Below, one piece after another: positions 9,850 through 18,700 of a DNA stretch of 64,000 nt (the stretch's first letter is position 1; every line of letters starts with the position of its first letter). The DNA is from Limnohabitans sp. TEGF004 (GTDB taxonomy: Bacteria > Pseudomonadota > Gammaproteobacteria > Burkholderiales > Burkholderiaceae_C), in NCBI RefSeq assembly GCF_027924965.1, contig NZ_AP027056.1, forward strand, positions 434,001 to 498,000, in the 5' to 3' direction. The position numbers and the translations under genes are program-made. The notes below the pieces were generated by a model. That model was not told the origin of the DNA. It searched no databases and was given only the letters and a program-made list of their open reading frames with translations.

Positions 9850-10644
9850 TCACAGCCACTCAAGCGGCACGTTTTGTCCGGCAAAGGCCAGCAGTTGTTG
9901 ACGGCGCAAGCGCACGCTTTGGCTGGGGGCGGGCCACTTTTTGTAGATGGATAAATAGTCCGACACGGTGTGCAAGCCATTGGCTGTGCTGGATGAGCCG
10001 CGTCGCTGATGCGGGTTGACGTAGTCTTTGTAGACCACGGCGCCCACGATGTTGGCGTGGGTAAAGGGGGTGTCGCTGGCGACGTTGAGCAAGAAGTCCC
10101 AATCGTCCAAGCTGCTCAAGTGCGGGTCTTGTTGGCGGCCATGCACAGCTTCGCGCGGGAAGATGGCGCTGTGGTTTTGAATGAAATTTTTGACATACAA
10201 CGCCTCCACATCCATCTCGGCCACGCTGTATTCGTTGGTTTGCAGTGGCTTGATTTCCGGTGCTTGGCGGTTTTCTTGCACCACGCGGTAGTTGGTGTAA
10301 ATCACGCGGCCCGGGTGGGCGAGGGTGGCTAGGTGTGCTTTGTCTAAGTAGTCAGGCAAAAAGGCATCGTCGTCGTCTAGAAAAATGACATAACGGCCAC
10401 GTGCATGAGCCAAACCTTGGTTTCGGCTGAGGGCTGGGCCAGCTTTGCCGGTGCGTTTGATAAAGGTGTCTTGTTCTTGCAAGCCTTCGGCGACGACTTG
10501 CAACGTGTCGGCATCCAGCACATCTGCTACCACGATCATTTCGTGGTCGGTAAAACTGTTGGCACGCACAGACGCCAGCGCACGGGCCAGCAAGGTGGGG
10601 CGCTGGTGCGTGGTGAGGATGATGCTGAAGTAAGGCGTAGCCAT
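9850..10644 (-). CDS. Glycosyltransferase family 2
   Basis: A 264-residue GT-A fold enzyme beginning MATPYFSIILTTHQRP, the classic GT2 opening, with FLDDDD (near residue 90) as the metal/nucleotide-sugar DxD region. A TTG six codons upstream would extend the frame, but the ATG at 10644 gives the canonical family N-terminus. It is first in the minus-strand group GT2-GT41-GT25-DUF707. A sigma-54-type promoter reads into it (10687-10703), suggesting expression with the flagellar genes. The acceptor is unknown; extending a sugar first placed by the GT41 enzyme is a reasonable inference. Confidence 0.85.
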   Translation of the reverse strand: MATPYFSIILTTHQRPTLLARALASVRANSFTDHEMIVVADVLDADTLQVVAEGLQEQDTFIKRTGKAGPALSRNQGLAHARGRYVIFLDDDDAFLPDYLDKAHLATLAHPGRVIYTNYRVVQENRQAPEIKPLQTNEYSVAEMDVEALYVKNFIQNHSAIFPREAVHGRQQDPHLSSLDDWDFLLNVASDTPFTHANIVGAVVYKDYVNPHQRRGSSSTANGLHTVSDYLSIYKKWPAPSQSVRLRRQQLLAFAGQNVPLEWL

Positions 10645-10686
10645 GTGGCGAATTTTTGACAAGTTGTAACTTTGGTGGGGTCAATA

Positions 10687-10703
10687 AGCAAATCCCAAGC
10701 CAA
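10687..10703 (-). promoter_or_regulatory. Putative sigma-54 (-24/-12) promoter for the GT2/GT41 operon
   Basis: On the minus strand the sequence reads TTGGCTTGGGATTTGCTT: GG and GC elements separated by exactly 10 bases, with a good -12 (TTTGCTT) and a -24 carrying two mismatches (TGGCTT for TGGCAC). The predicted start lies about 30 bp upstream of the GT2 ATG. Confidence 0.5.
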
Positions 10704-10748
10704 CTTGATAAACGAGGTGCAGGTGTCAAGCAAAGCGGCAATTTAAGT

Positions 10749-10764
10749 TGGCACAAAAATCGCT
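10749..10764 (+). promoter_or_regulatory. Putative sigma-54 (-24/-12) promoter for the TPR/GT41 operon
   Basis: TGGCAC, five bases, then TCGCT, giving the GG-N10-GC spacing. The -24 element is perfect; the -12 has one mismatch (TCGC for TTGC). It lies about 40 bp upstream of the small TPR gene and is divergent from the GT2 promoter. Confidence 0.65.
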
Positions 10765-10804
10765 TGAGTGTTGGCAACCTTTATGCACAACCAGGAGTTT
10801 TCAA

Positions 10805-11269
10805 ATGACCCTCATTCAAGAATTGATGAACCAAAGCGCCACCGGCAGCATGCTGCAAGGCGGCTCTATCAAGCGTTTCAGCCCTTTGGAAATCCGCGAA
10901 ACCATCCAAACATTGGTGGCGACCGAACAAATTGACACCGCTTACGCCTTGGGCGAAGCTGGTTTGGCCATTTACCCCGCCAGCGAAGACATGTTGGCCA
11001 TCTGCGGCCTGTTGGCTGTGATGCGCCAAGACTGGCCAGCAGCGGTCGAGCTGCTGCAAGAACTGGTCGAGGCACAAGGCCAAAACATTCAACCCTTCAC
11101 CTATGTCATGTTGGTGCGCGCCCTGCGTTGCAACCTTGACCCAGCGGGTGCTTTGAAAATGGCGAACCAAGGCCTGCACTACTACCCAGGTCAGCTGGAA
11201 CTCGAAGCCGAGCGCTTGGCACTCGACATCTACTCAGACGCTGTTTCTAGCTCAGCACACACACACTAA
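10805..11269 (+). CDS. Small TPR-like protein
   Basis: A 154-residue all-helical protein, MTLIQELMNQ..., with TPR-like helix pairs (IDTAYALGEAGLAIYP, WPAAVELLQELVE, PAGALKMANQGLHYYP). The ATG at 10805 is chosen over an earlier in-frame codon because it has a strong AGGAG 8 bp upstream and lies downstream of the predicted sigma-54 start site. No enzyme motif is seen. The position between a sigma-54 promoter and a GT41 gene suggests an adaptor or chaperone for the glycosylation machinery or for secretion. It ends at a hairpin pair 62 bp before the GT41 gene. Confidence 0.75.
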   Translation: MTLIQELMNQSATGSMLQGGSIKRFSPLEIRETIQTLVATEQIDTAYALGEAGLAIYPASEDMLAICGLLAVMRQDWPAAVELLQELVEAQGQNIQPFTYVMLVRALRCNLDPAGALKMANQGLHYYPGQLELEAERLALDIYSDAVSSSAHTH

Positions 11270-11308
11270 GCGGCAAGTTTGCCGCTCTCGGGCGGCAATG
11301 CTTTGCCA
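11269..11308. other. Two consecutive GGCAA/TTGCC hairpins
   Basis: AGCGGCAA and TTGCCGCT form perfect 8-bp arms around a 2-base loop (11269-11286), followed by GGCAA-TGCT-TTGCC (11295-11308). No T-tract follows, so this may be an mRNA processing or partial-termination element between the TPR gene and the GT41 gene. The same arm sequences occur upstream of repeat protein C. Confidence 0.45.
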
Positions 11309-11330
11309 CTGATGTGCAAAATACCTTGCC

Positions 11331-13106
11331 ATGCAAGTGGAAGACATAAGCCAACTCAGGCTTGACCAAGTCATTCAACTGGCTGAACAAATTCAAAAGG
11401 CTGGGCGCACCGCTGACGCGATTGCGCTCTACACCCTTTGGACACAAAACAGCCCGTCGACCGACCGTCACATTGGTTTGTTCAACCAAGGCGTCATGCA
11501 GCTCAACATGGGCGACATCGACGGGGCTGAACACGCCTACCGCTTGAGTTTGGATTTGTATCCGGGCTTTGCCCAAGCACGCATCAACCTCGGCCTGTTG
11601 CTAGAACGCAAGGGCTTGTTTGACGAGGCCATGCTCCAGTGGAGCCAAGTGGCCGCGTCTGGCTATTTGCAAGTGGCCGCGAATGTTGAGCTGCAAACCT
11701 TGGCACTCAACCACATTGGCCGCTTGCAAGAGCAGCTCAAACACTACGACTTGGCCGAGCACGCGCTCACGCAAAGCTTGCAGCTCAACCCGCGGCAGTC
11801 CGATGCTTTGCAGCATTGGGTGCACTTGCGCAGCAAACAATGCAAATGGCCTGCGATGCAAGCCATGCCCGGCGTGTCGGTGAATGCCATGCTCACAGGC
11901 ACCTCGCCTTTGGCCATGTTGGCTTTGCACGATGACCCCGCTTTGCAGCTCATGGCCGCGCAGTCGTTTGTGCAACGCAAGTTCAACTTGCCCACGCAAC
12001 GCCTGTGTGTGAATGCACCGTATCAACACGAGCGCATTCGCATTGGCTATTTGTCTGGCGACTTGTGCACGCATGCGGTGGGCCTGTTGATGGCCGATTT
12101 GCTAGAAGCACATGACCGCAGCCAATTTGAAATTTATGCCTTCGACTACAGCATCGAAGACGGCAGCGAATACCGCCAACGCTTGAAAAATGCGTTTGAC
12201 CATGTGGTCGATATCCGTGCCTTGGACGACGCTCAAGCCGCGGCAGAAATTGCCCATGCCGAAATTGATGTGTTGCTCGACTTGCACGGCCTCAGCTCTG
12301 GCGCTCGTCCTGGCATTTTGTCTATGCAGCCTGCGCCTTTGCAGGGCACCTACCTCGGCTTCATTGGCACCACCGCTTTGCCATGGGTGCAGTTTGTGGT
12401 GACTGACCGCTTTGCTTTGCCCGAGGCCTTGACCCCTTATTTTTCTGAAAAACCGTTGTACGTGGACGGAAGCTTTTTGCCGCTCAACCACACGCCCACA
12501 CCACCGTGCAGCCAAAGCCGCACCGATCTGGGCTTGCCCGAAGACGCCTTTGTGATGGCGTGTTTCAACAACGTGTACAAATTCAACACCGAGATGTTTG
12601 CCACCTGGATGAACATCTTGAAACGCGTGGATGACGCCGTGCTGTGTCTGCTGGACGACAACGCCAGCGCCACCCGTGAATTGAAAAAACAAATCGCGTA
12701 TCACGGTGTGCCGCTGGACCGCGTGGTGTTTGCCAAGCGCACGTCTCACCCCGAGTACCGCGCACGCATGCAATTGGCCGATGTGTTCTTGGACACCACG
12801 CCCTACAACTCGGGCTCAACAGCCCGTGATGTGCTGGACTGCGGCTTGCCCATGGTCACGCTCAGTGGCCGCACCTTTGTTTCGCGCATGGCGGGTAGTT
12901 TGTTGCATTCCATTGGCTTGGATGAACTCATCACTGACAACCACGCCGACTACGAAAACTTGGTGGTGGATTTGGCTGCCGACCGAGCCCGTTTGGCGTC
13001 ATATCGCCATCACCTTATCCAAGGCCACAAACTCCGAGAAGCCGCACCCGCTAAGCTGGTGCGCAGCCTAGAAACCCAGTTGAAACAAATGGTGCAAGCC
13101 CTTTAA
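11331..13106 (+). CDS. Second TPR + SPINDLY/O-GlcNAc transferase-like GT41 glycosyltransferase
   Basis: A 591-residue GT41 protein. The N-terminal TPR part is shorter than in the first GT41 protein (about residues 8-165; MGDIDGAEHAYRLSLDLYP and HYDLAEHALTQSLQLNP are typical TPR helices). The catalytic region starts at about residue 233 (RIRIGYLSGDL), retains the His of THAVG (about 246), LLDLHGLSSGARP (about 320) and the C-terminal PYNSGSTARDVLDCGLP (from about 489). It is probably co-transcribed with the small TPR gene upstream. It is clearly diverged from the other GT41 protein, so the two may have different acceptors; flagellin and the Ser/Thr-rich octapeptide proteins are the obvious local candidates (inference). 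Confidence 0.9.
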   Translation: MQVEDISQLRLDQVIQLAEQIQKAGRTADAIALYTLWTQNSPSTDRHIGLFNQGVMQLNMGDIDGAEHAYRLSLDLYPGFAQARINLGLLLERKGLFDEAMLQWSQVAASGYLQVAANVELQTLALNHIGRLQEQLKHYDLAEHALTQSLQLNPRQSDALQHWVHLRSKQCKWPAMQAMPGVSVNAMLTGTSPLAMLALHDDPALQLMAAQSFVQRKFNLPTQRLCVNAPYQHERIRIGYLSGDLCTHAVGLLMADLLEAHDRSQFEIYAFDYSIEDGSEYRQRLKNAFDHVVDIRALDDAQAAAEIAHAEIDVLLDLHGLSSGARPGILSMQPAPLQGTYLGFIGTTALPWVQFVVTDRFALPEALTPYFSEKPLYVDGSFLPLNHTPTPPCSQSRTDLGLPEDAFVMACFNNVYKFNTEMFATWMNILKRVDDAVLCLLDDNASATRELKKQIAYHGVPLDRVVFAKRTSHPEYRARMQLADVFLDTTPYNSGSTARDVLDCGLPMVTLSGRTFVSRMAGSLLHSIGLDELITDNHADYENLVVDLAADRARLASYRHHLIQGHKLREAAPAKLVRSLETQLKQMVQAL

Positions 13107-13195
13107 AAATAAGGCGTTCCAGCCCTTTGGGGGCTTAAGTATTGGCGTTTGCGACCGATTTAAGAAGATCATTGTTCTTCTAGATCGCAGCGCAC

Positions 13196-15763
13196 GTGTC
13201 ACTCTTGGTTTCCTCTGTTTCTAGCTTGTCCGCCTTGGGCGGCATGGCGTCGCCGACTGCGGGGGCACTGACGGTCGCACAAGCCATGGCTGATCTCGCG
13301 GCCAAGCGCCTCACGCAGCCCGTGGTGGTGGAAGACAGCCAAGCCAATTTACAAACCAATCTGGCGAACCTTCAAAAACTCACCGCCGCCGGAAAACTCA
13401 GCGCGTTGAGCTTGACCGATGGCGATGCCAGCTTGCAGTTCACTGCGGCACAAATCAACACAAGCAGCGCCTTGTTGACGAAAGTCATGTCCTCGGGTGT
13501 GACGGTCAAAGTCGCTGACACGGCCATCAACACCGCACGCATGGCCTCGCGCATCAGCACGGCTTTTGAGGTCACGGTCACTGACAGCGCTGAAAACATT
13601 CAGAAAAGCCTCACCGGATTACAAACGTTGGCGGTGACGGGCAAGCTCGACACCCTCACATTCACCGATGCCTCGCCTGCGCTGACCTTAAAGGCCAGCC
13701 AGTTTGGCGCAACGGCAGCCTTGCGCGCCAAGATGCCAGATGCCGCCATCACCATCAGTGACAGTGCTGCGAATGTGGCGAAGATTGCTGTGACAGGTGC
13801 CAGCGCAATTGCCGTCAAAGATTCAGCTGCCAATGTGCTGCGCAACTTTGAAGCCATGCGCACCTTGGCGGCTACAGGGCCCAGCATGACGGTCACGCTC
13901 ATTGACCGTGCGCCTGTCATGACCTTGAGTGCTGCGCAATACGTGGGCAGTGCAGATTTACGGGCCAAGTTGCAAGGTGTGAGCTACACCATCAAAGACA
14001 ACGCACAAGCCATCGCGGACAACGCCAGTGCCTTGCGTGGTCTGAAAGTGGCGGTGACCGATACCGCTGCCAACGTGCAAAGCAACTTAGGGGCACTTCA
14101 AACATTGGCCGAGGCAGGCAACCTGAGTTTGCTCAAGGTCACCGATGCCAGCAAGGCCAAGCTCAGCATGACAGCGGCGCAAGCCCTCAAGCTGGGCGCC
14201 TTGTCAGGCAGTGCCATCACATTGACCGACACGGCGGCCAACATCCAAGCCAACTTTGATGCTTTGTTGGCGGTCAAAAAAATCAATGCCATTCAGCTCA
14301 CCGACACGGCGCGTCCTGTGTTGCAGGTCACAGAAGCTCAGTACAAAAAAGGCGCGGCTTTGTTGGCCAAAGTGTCCGGTGCTGCCGTCTCGGTGGCGTT
14401 CAGCGGCAATATGGCCAATTACAAAATCAAGGCCAACACCGATGGCAGTTTTGCAGTGGGCAGTGCCATTTATAAAAAAGTGAATTTTTTTACTTTTCAG
14501 GACACCACTGCTTTTGCAGACACTGGCGATGCGAATGTGAACGCCATGGTGCTGGGCGGTACCAACTTCTGGTGGCGCGATACGGCAGGCGCTGTGACAA
14601 CGTCTGACACCCAAATCAAAACTGGTGTGTATGCCATGGGCGAAGGCAGTAGCCGACAAGCTTTTTCTTATAGTTTCATGACCGATCTGCCCGATGGCAA
14701 CACGTCTGACAGCACGGGTTTTCGGGCCATGAGCACTGCACAAAAAGCTGCTGTGCGTCGTGCGTTTGACTATCTGTCATCCATCATCAACGTCACGTTC
14801 ACCGAGTCCAATTCAGCGGGGCAAGCAGACATCAACTTCGGGACGAATAACCAATCGACCAAAGGCAGTTCGGGCTATGCCAACGTGCCCAATGGCAGCG
14901 GCGACCACCCCGTGTATTTGTTCTTGGACAACAGCCCCGGCAACACCAACACCAACATGGCGCAAGGCAGCTACGGCTGGCAAACCTTGATCCATGAAAT
15001 TGGACACACCTTGGGCCTCAAGCATCCCGGCAACTACAACGCCAGCGGCGGCACCATGCCCGGTCCGTATTTACCCAAAGCACTGGATTCGCGTCTGTAC
15101 ACCTTGATGTCGTACAACAACCCCGCAGGCAGCTTGGAGGTGACATCGACCCCCTTGCCATCAGGGACGCGTTACAGCGGCAGCACGCTGAACCCAAGCA
15201 CCTACATGATGTTTGACATGGCGGCGTTGCAGTTCATGTATGGCGTAGGCAGTGGGCAGGGCGTGAGTGATTACCAAGTCACATCCTTCACCGCTGACTG
15301 GTCGGGCATGCAAACCTTGTGGACGCCTGCGGGTGGTGTGATGGATGCCTCGGCGGTGAGCAATGCCAACATCATGGATTTGCGTGCAGGCGCGTTCAGC
15401 TCAATCAACGTGATTCCCAAAAGCATCACAGACAGCTTCCCCGCGTCTTTGAAAACCGCCGCCACTTACATGGGTTTGAACAATGTGGGCTTGGCCTATG
15501 GCAGCCACATCAGCACAGCCAAAGGTGGCTCTGCCAGCGATGTGTTTTACACCAGCACCGCTGCAGATGTGAGCATTGAAGGCGGTGACGGCAACGACAC
15601 GGTTTATTTGGCGGGCACAGCGGCTGACTGGATTGAAAGCCAAGGCACCTACACCAACGCCAAGCTGGCACGCAGCGTGAGCCTGAGCAGCGTGGAAGTC
15701 ATCAAGTACTACAACGCTGATGCTTATGCCATCACACACTCACGCCTAGATTTACAAGCCTAG
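13196..15763 (+). CDS. Serralysin-type M10 metalloprotease with N-terminal repeats
   Basis: An 855-residue protein. Residues about 40-430 hold roughly five to six degenerate copies of a 55-60 residue unit (D-S/T-A-A-N-x-Q-x-N-L-x-A-L-x-x-L...LTD...TAAQ), a module common in type I-secreted betaproteobacterial proteins. The peptidase domain follows with HEIGHTLGLKHPG: zinc ligands H600, H604 and H610, catalytic E601, and a Met-turn near residue 637 (LMSYNN). One RTX-like nonapeptide remains near the end (GGDGNDTVY), followed by a short tail. No Sec signal is seen, consistent with type I export. The GTG at 13196 follows an in-frame TAG and lacks a clear ribosome site; an ATG at 13244 is an alternative. 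Its stop overlaps the convergent repeat protein C by 12 bp. Confidence 0.85.
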   Translation: MSLLVSSVSSLSALGGMASPTAGALTVAQAMADLAAKRLTQPVVVEDSQANLQTNLANLQKLTAAGKLSALSLTDGDASLQFTAAQINTSSALLTKVMSSGVTVKVADTAINTARMASRISTAFEVTVTDSAENIQKSLTGLQTLAVTGKLDTLTFTDASPALTLKASQFGATAALRAKMPDAAITISDSAANVAKIAVTGASAIAVKDSAANVLRNFEAMRTLAATGPSMTVTLIDRAPVMTLSAAQYVGSADLRAKLQGVSYTIKDNAQAIADNASALRGLKVAVTDTAANVQSNLGALQTLAEAGNLSLLKVTDASKAKLSMTAAQALKLGALSGSAITLTDTAANIQANFDALLAVKKINAIQLTDTARPVLQVTEAQYKKGAALLAKVSGAAVSVAFSGNMANYKIKANTDGSFAVGSAIYKKVNFFTFQDTTAFADTGDANVNAMVLGGTNFWWRDTAGAVTTSDTQIKTGVYAMGEGSSRQAFSYSFMTDLPDGNTSDSTGFRAMSTAQKAAVRRAFDYLSSIINVTFTESNSAGQADINFGTNNQSTKGSSGYANVPNGSGDHPVYLFLDNSPGNTNTNMAQGSYGWQTLIHEIGHTLGLKHPGNYNASGGTMPGPYLPKALDSRLYTLMSYNNPAGSLEVTSTPLPSGTRYSGSTLNPSTYMMFDMAALQFMYGVGSGQGVSDYQVTSFTADWSGMQTLWTPAGGVMDASAVSNANIMDLRAGAFSSINVIPKSITDSFPASLKTAATYMGLNNVGLAYGSHISTAKGGSASDVFYTSTAADVSIEGGDGNDTVYLAGTAADWIESQGTYTNAKLARSVSLSSVEVIKYYNADAYAITHSRLDLQA

Positions 15764-18700
15764 AGCGGCGCGCTGCGCGTTGGTGAACGCGTTGATTTGA
15801 TCGGCAGTCAATGCGGCAACTTGTTGCGATGTGAACGCTGACAGTTGTGCGGTGCTGAAAGCCACCGTTTGCGTGGTCCCCATGTTGGCGATGTTTTCCA
15901 CCGGAATGGCAGGCACTTGCCATGATGTAAATGCCGCCACCTGAGCAGTGGTGAACGCTTGCATCTGGCGCGTGCTGAAGGCGCCAATTTCGGTGGTCGT
16001 CAAATTGGAGATTTGATCCGACGAGAAAGCCGGAATCTGTGTGTATTCGAAACCACGGATCTGTGAGGTCGACATGCCCGCCAATTGTTCGGTGGACAGC
16101 GTTTGAATCTGGTCTGACGACAAGGTTTTGAGTGAACCGCTGGCGATGGCCTGAACCTGCGCCACGGACATGGTTTGCAATTGATCTGCTGTCAACACCC
16201 CCACTTGGCGGCTGGTCAAGACGTTGATGTCGTCGGTGCCCAAGGCAGGAATTTGCGTGATCGTGATGGCCTTGATCTGATCGGTCGTCAAATTGCTGAC
16301 TTGCGTTGGACGCAAGGCCACGATCTGGTCGGATGTGAAGGCGGCCAAAGCGCTTGTGCTCACTGCCGGTATGTCGGTGTGTTCGATGGCGGTGATTTGC
16401 AGCGTGCCCAAAGCAGGGAACTGTGCAGCCGTGATCGCGCCAATTTGCGTACTCGACAAGGCCACGATGTTGTCTGTGGTCAAAGCCGACAGCAAGCTGC
16501 CCGTGATGTTGCTGAGTTGTGTGGTCGACAAGGCCGCGACTTGGTCGGAGACCAAACTCTCGATTTGACCTGTGGTCAAGTTGTTGAGTTGCGCCGATGT
16601 CAAAACCGAGATGGATGCAGGTCGGATGGCTGGCACCAAGTTGTTGGGCATGACGCTCAACTGATCGGTGCTGAGCGCGCCAATTTGCGTGGGATTCATG
16701 CCCCAAATGTCGGCAGTTTCCAAGGCTTGAATTTGCTGACTTTCCAGTGCAGAGAGCTGAGCGGTGCTCAAGCTCACAATTTGCGTGCTGCTCATGGCCG
16801 TGATTTCTTCGGCGGTCAAGCTGGTGAGCTGCTCGGTAGACAGCAAGCCCACTTGGGTCACGGTCAACGATTGCACCTGCGTGGCACTCATGCTTGGCAG
16901 CTGTTCGGTGGTCAATGCCGCGAGCTGTGCCGTGGTCAAGGCACGAATTTGTGCACTGTCCAGCCCATCGATTTGCTCGGTGGTCAAGGCGGCCACTTGC
17001 GTGTTCAACATGCTTGGAATTTGTGCTGTGGTCAACGCCGCCACTTGTGTGGAGGTCAAGGCGGTCAGCTTGGTGTTGCTCAAGCTGGAGAGCGCGGTGG
17101 TGGTCAAGTTGGCCACTTGGGTGTCGGTCAAGGCTTTGAGTTGATCGCCGGTGAACGCATTCATTTGCGTGGTGGTCAGCGATGCCAGTTGGTCGGTGCC
17201 CAAGGCTGCCACTTGCGCGGTGCTGAAATTGGTCAGTTGTGCTGTGGTCAAGTTGGGCAACTGGGTGCTGGTCAAGGCCTTGACTTGCGCCGTGGTGAAC
17301 ACGCTCAGATCGCTGGCATTCAAGGTGACCAACGCGTTGGTGCTGAGTGCGCCGATTTGTGCGGTGGTCAATGCCTCGAGTTGCGCGGCGGTCATGGCAT
17401 CGAGTTGGGTGCCAGTCAGGGCCGCTACCTTGGTGGTGTCCAAGGTGCTCACTTGTTCGGTGGTCAGATTTTGAATTTGGTCGCTCACCAGCGCCGACAC
17501 TTGCGAGGTGGTGAAGCTGTTGATCTGGGTGCTGGTCAAGGTGGTCAGTTGTGACTCGTTGAGCAACTGAACTTTGTCCACGGCCAAGCTGGCGAGTTGA
17601 CCTGCGGTCAAGGCCTGCACTTGGTCGGTGGGCAAGGTCAAGATTTGCGCATGGGTCAAAGCATTCAGTTGAGCCGTGGTCAACGCTGCTGTTTGCGTGC
17701 TGCTCAGGTTAGCCAACTGTTCTTCGCGAATGGCCGCCATGTCTTGGGTGTCGATGGCCACAATTTGTGCTGTCGAGAAGGCTTCCAACTGCGAGGTGTC
17801 GAGTGCGGCCAATTGGCTGCTGCTCATGGCGCTGATGTGTGCGCTGCTGAGCTTGCCAATTTGGTCGGTGGTGATGGCCAGCACTTGTTCGTTGGTGAAT
17901 GCCGAGATCACGGCATTGCTCAGGTTGCCCACCAGCGCGGTGGACAAACCTTCGATTTGCGTGGTGGTCAAGCTGGCCACTTGTGCGCCAGTGAGAGAGT
18001 TGAACTGTGTGGATGTCAGAGCATCGATCTGGTCGGTCGACAACGTGCGCAGCTGGGTAGATAGCAAGCTGCCCACTTGTGCGTTGGTCATGGCGCGTAA
18101 CTGGTCTGTCACCAAAACTTCAATTTGGTCTGTGGTCAGTGCCTGTAACTGTGTGCTGCTCATGCCGGCCAAGTCGGCGGTTTCAATCGCACCAATTTGG
18201 TCGGTGGTCATGGCGGCCACTTGGTTGGTGAACAGGGCGCTCACTTGTGTGCCCGTGAGGCTGGCGATTTGATCGGTGTCAAATGTGGCAATTTGCTCGG
18301 TGGTCATCGACACCAAATCACGCGTTTCAATGGCTTGCACTTGCGCACTGGTCATGACAGCAATTTCGTCGGTGGTGATGGCGGCCATTTGCTGTGCTGT
18401 GAATGCAGCGATGTCGCGGGTTTCGATGGCGGCAAACTGTTCGGTGGTTAACTGAGCCACTTGCGCGGGGGTGAAGCTCTCAAACTGTGATTGCGTCAGC
18501 GACACGATTTGGTCTGTCGACAAACTGGTCAGTTGCTCCAAGCTCATGGCGGTCAGCATCTCGGCACGCATGGCTTGCATTTGAGCGCTGCTGAAGGCGC
18601 CCAGTTGATCGGTGGTCAAGGCCTGCATTTGGGCGCTGGTCATGGCCCCCACGTCTTGGGTGGGTAATGCGCCAATTTGTTCGGTGGTCAAGACGGCCAC

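Noticed and set aside
16175..17554. 459-residue plus-strand open frame opposite repeat protein C
   Set aside because: Gly/His/Cys-rich octads are the antisense of the true repeat; the strand bias and leader similarity favour the minus-strand gene.
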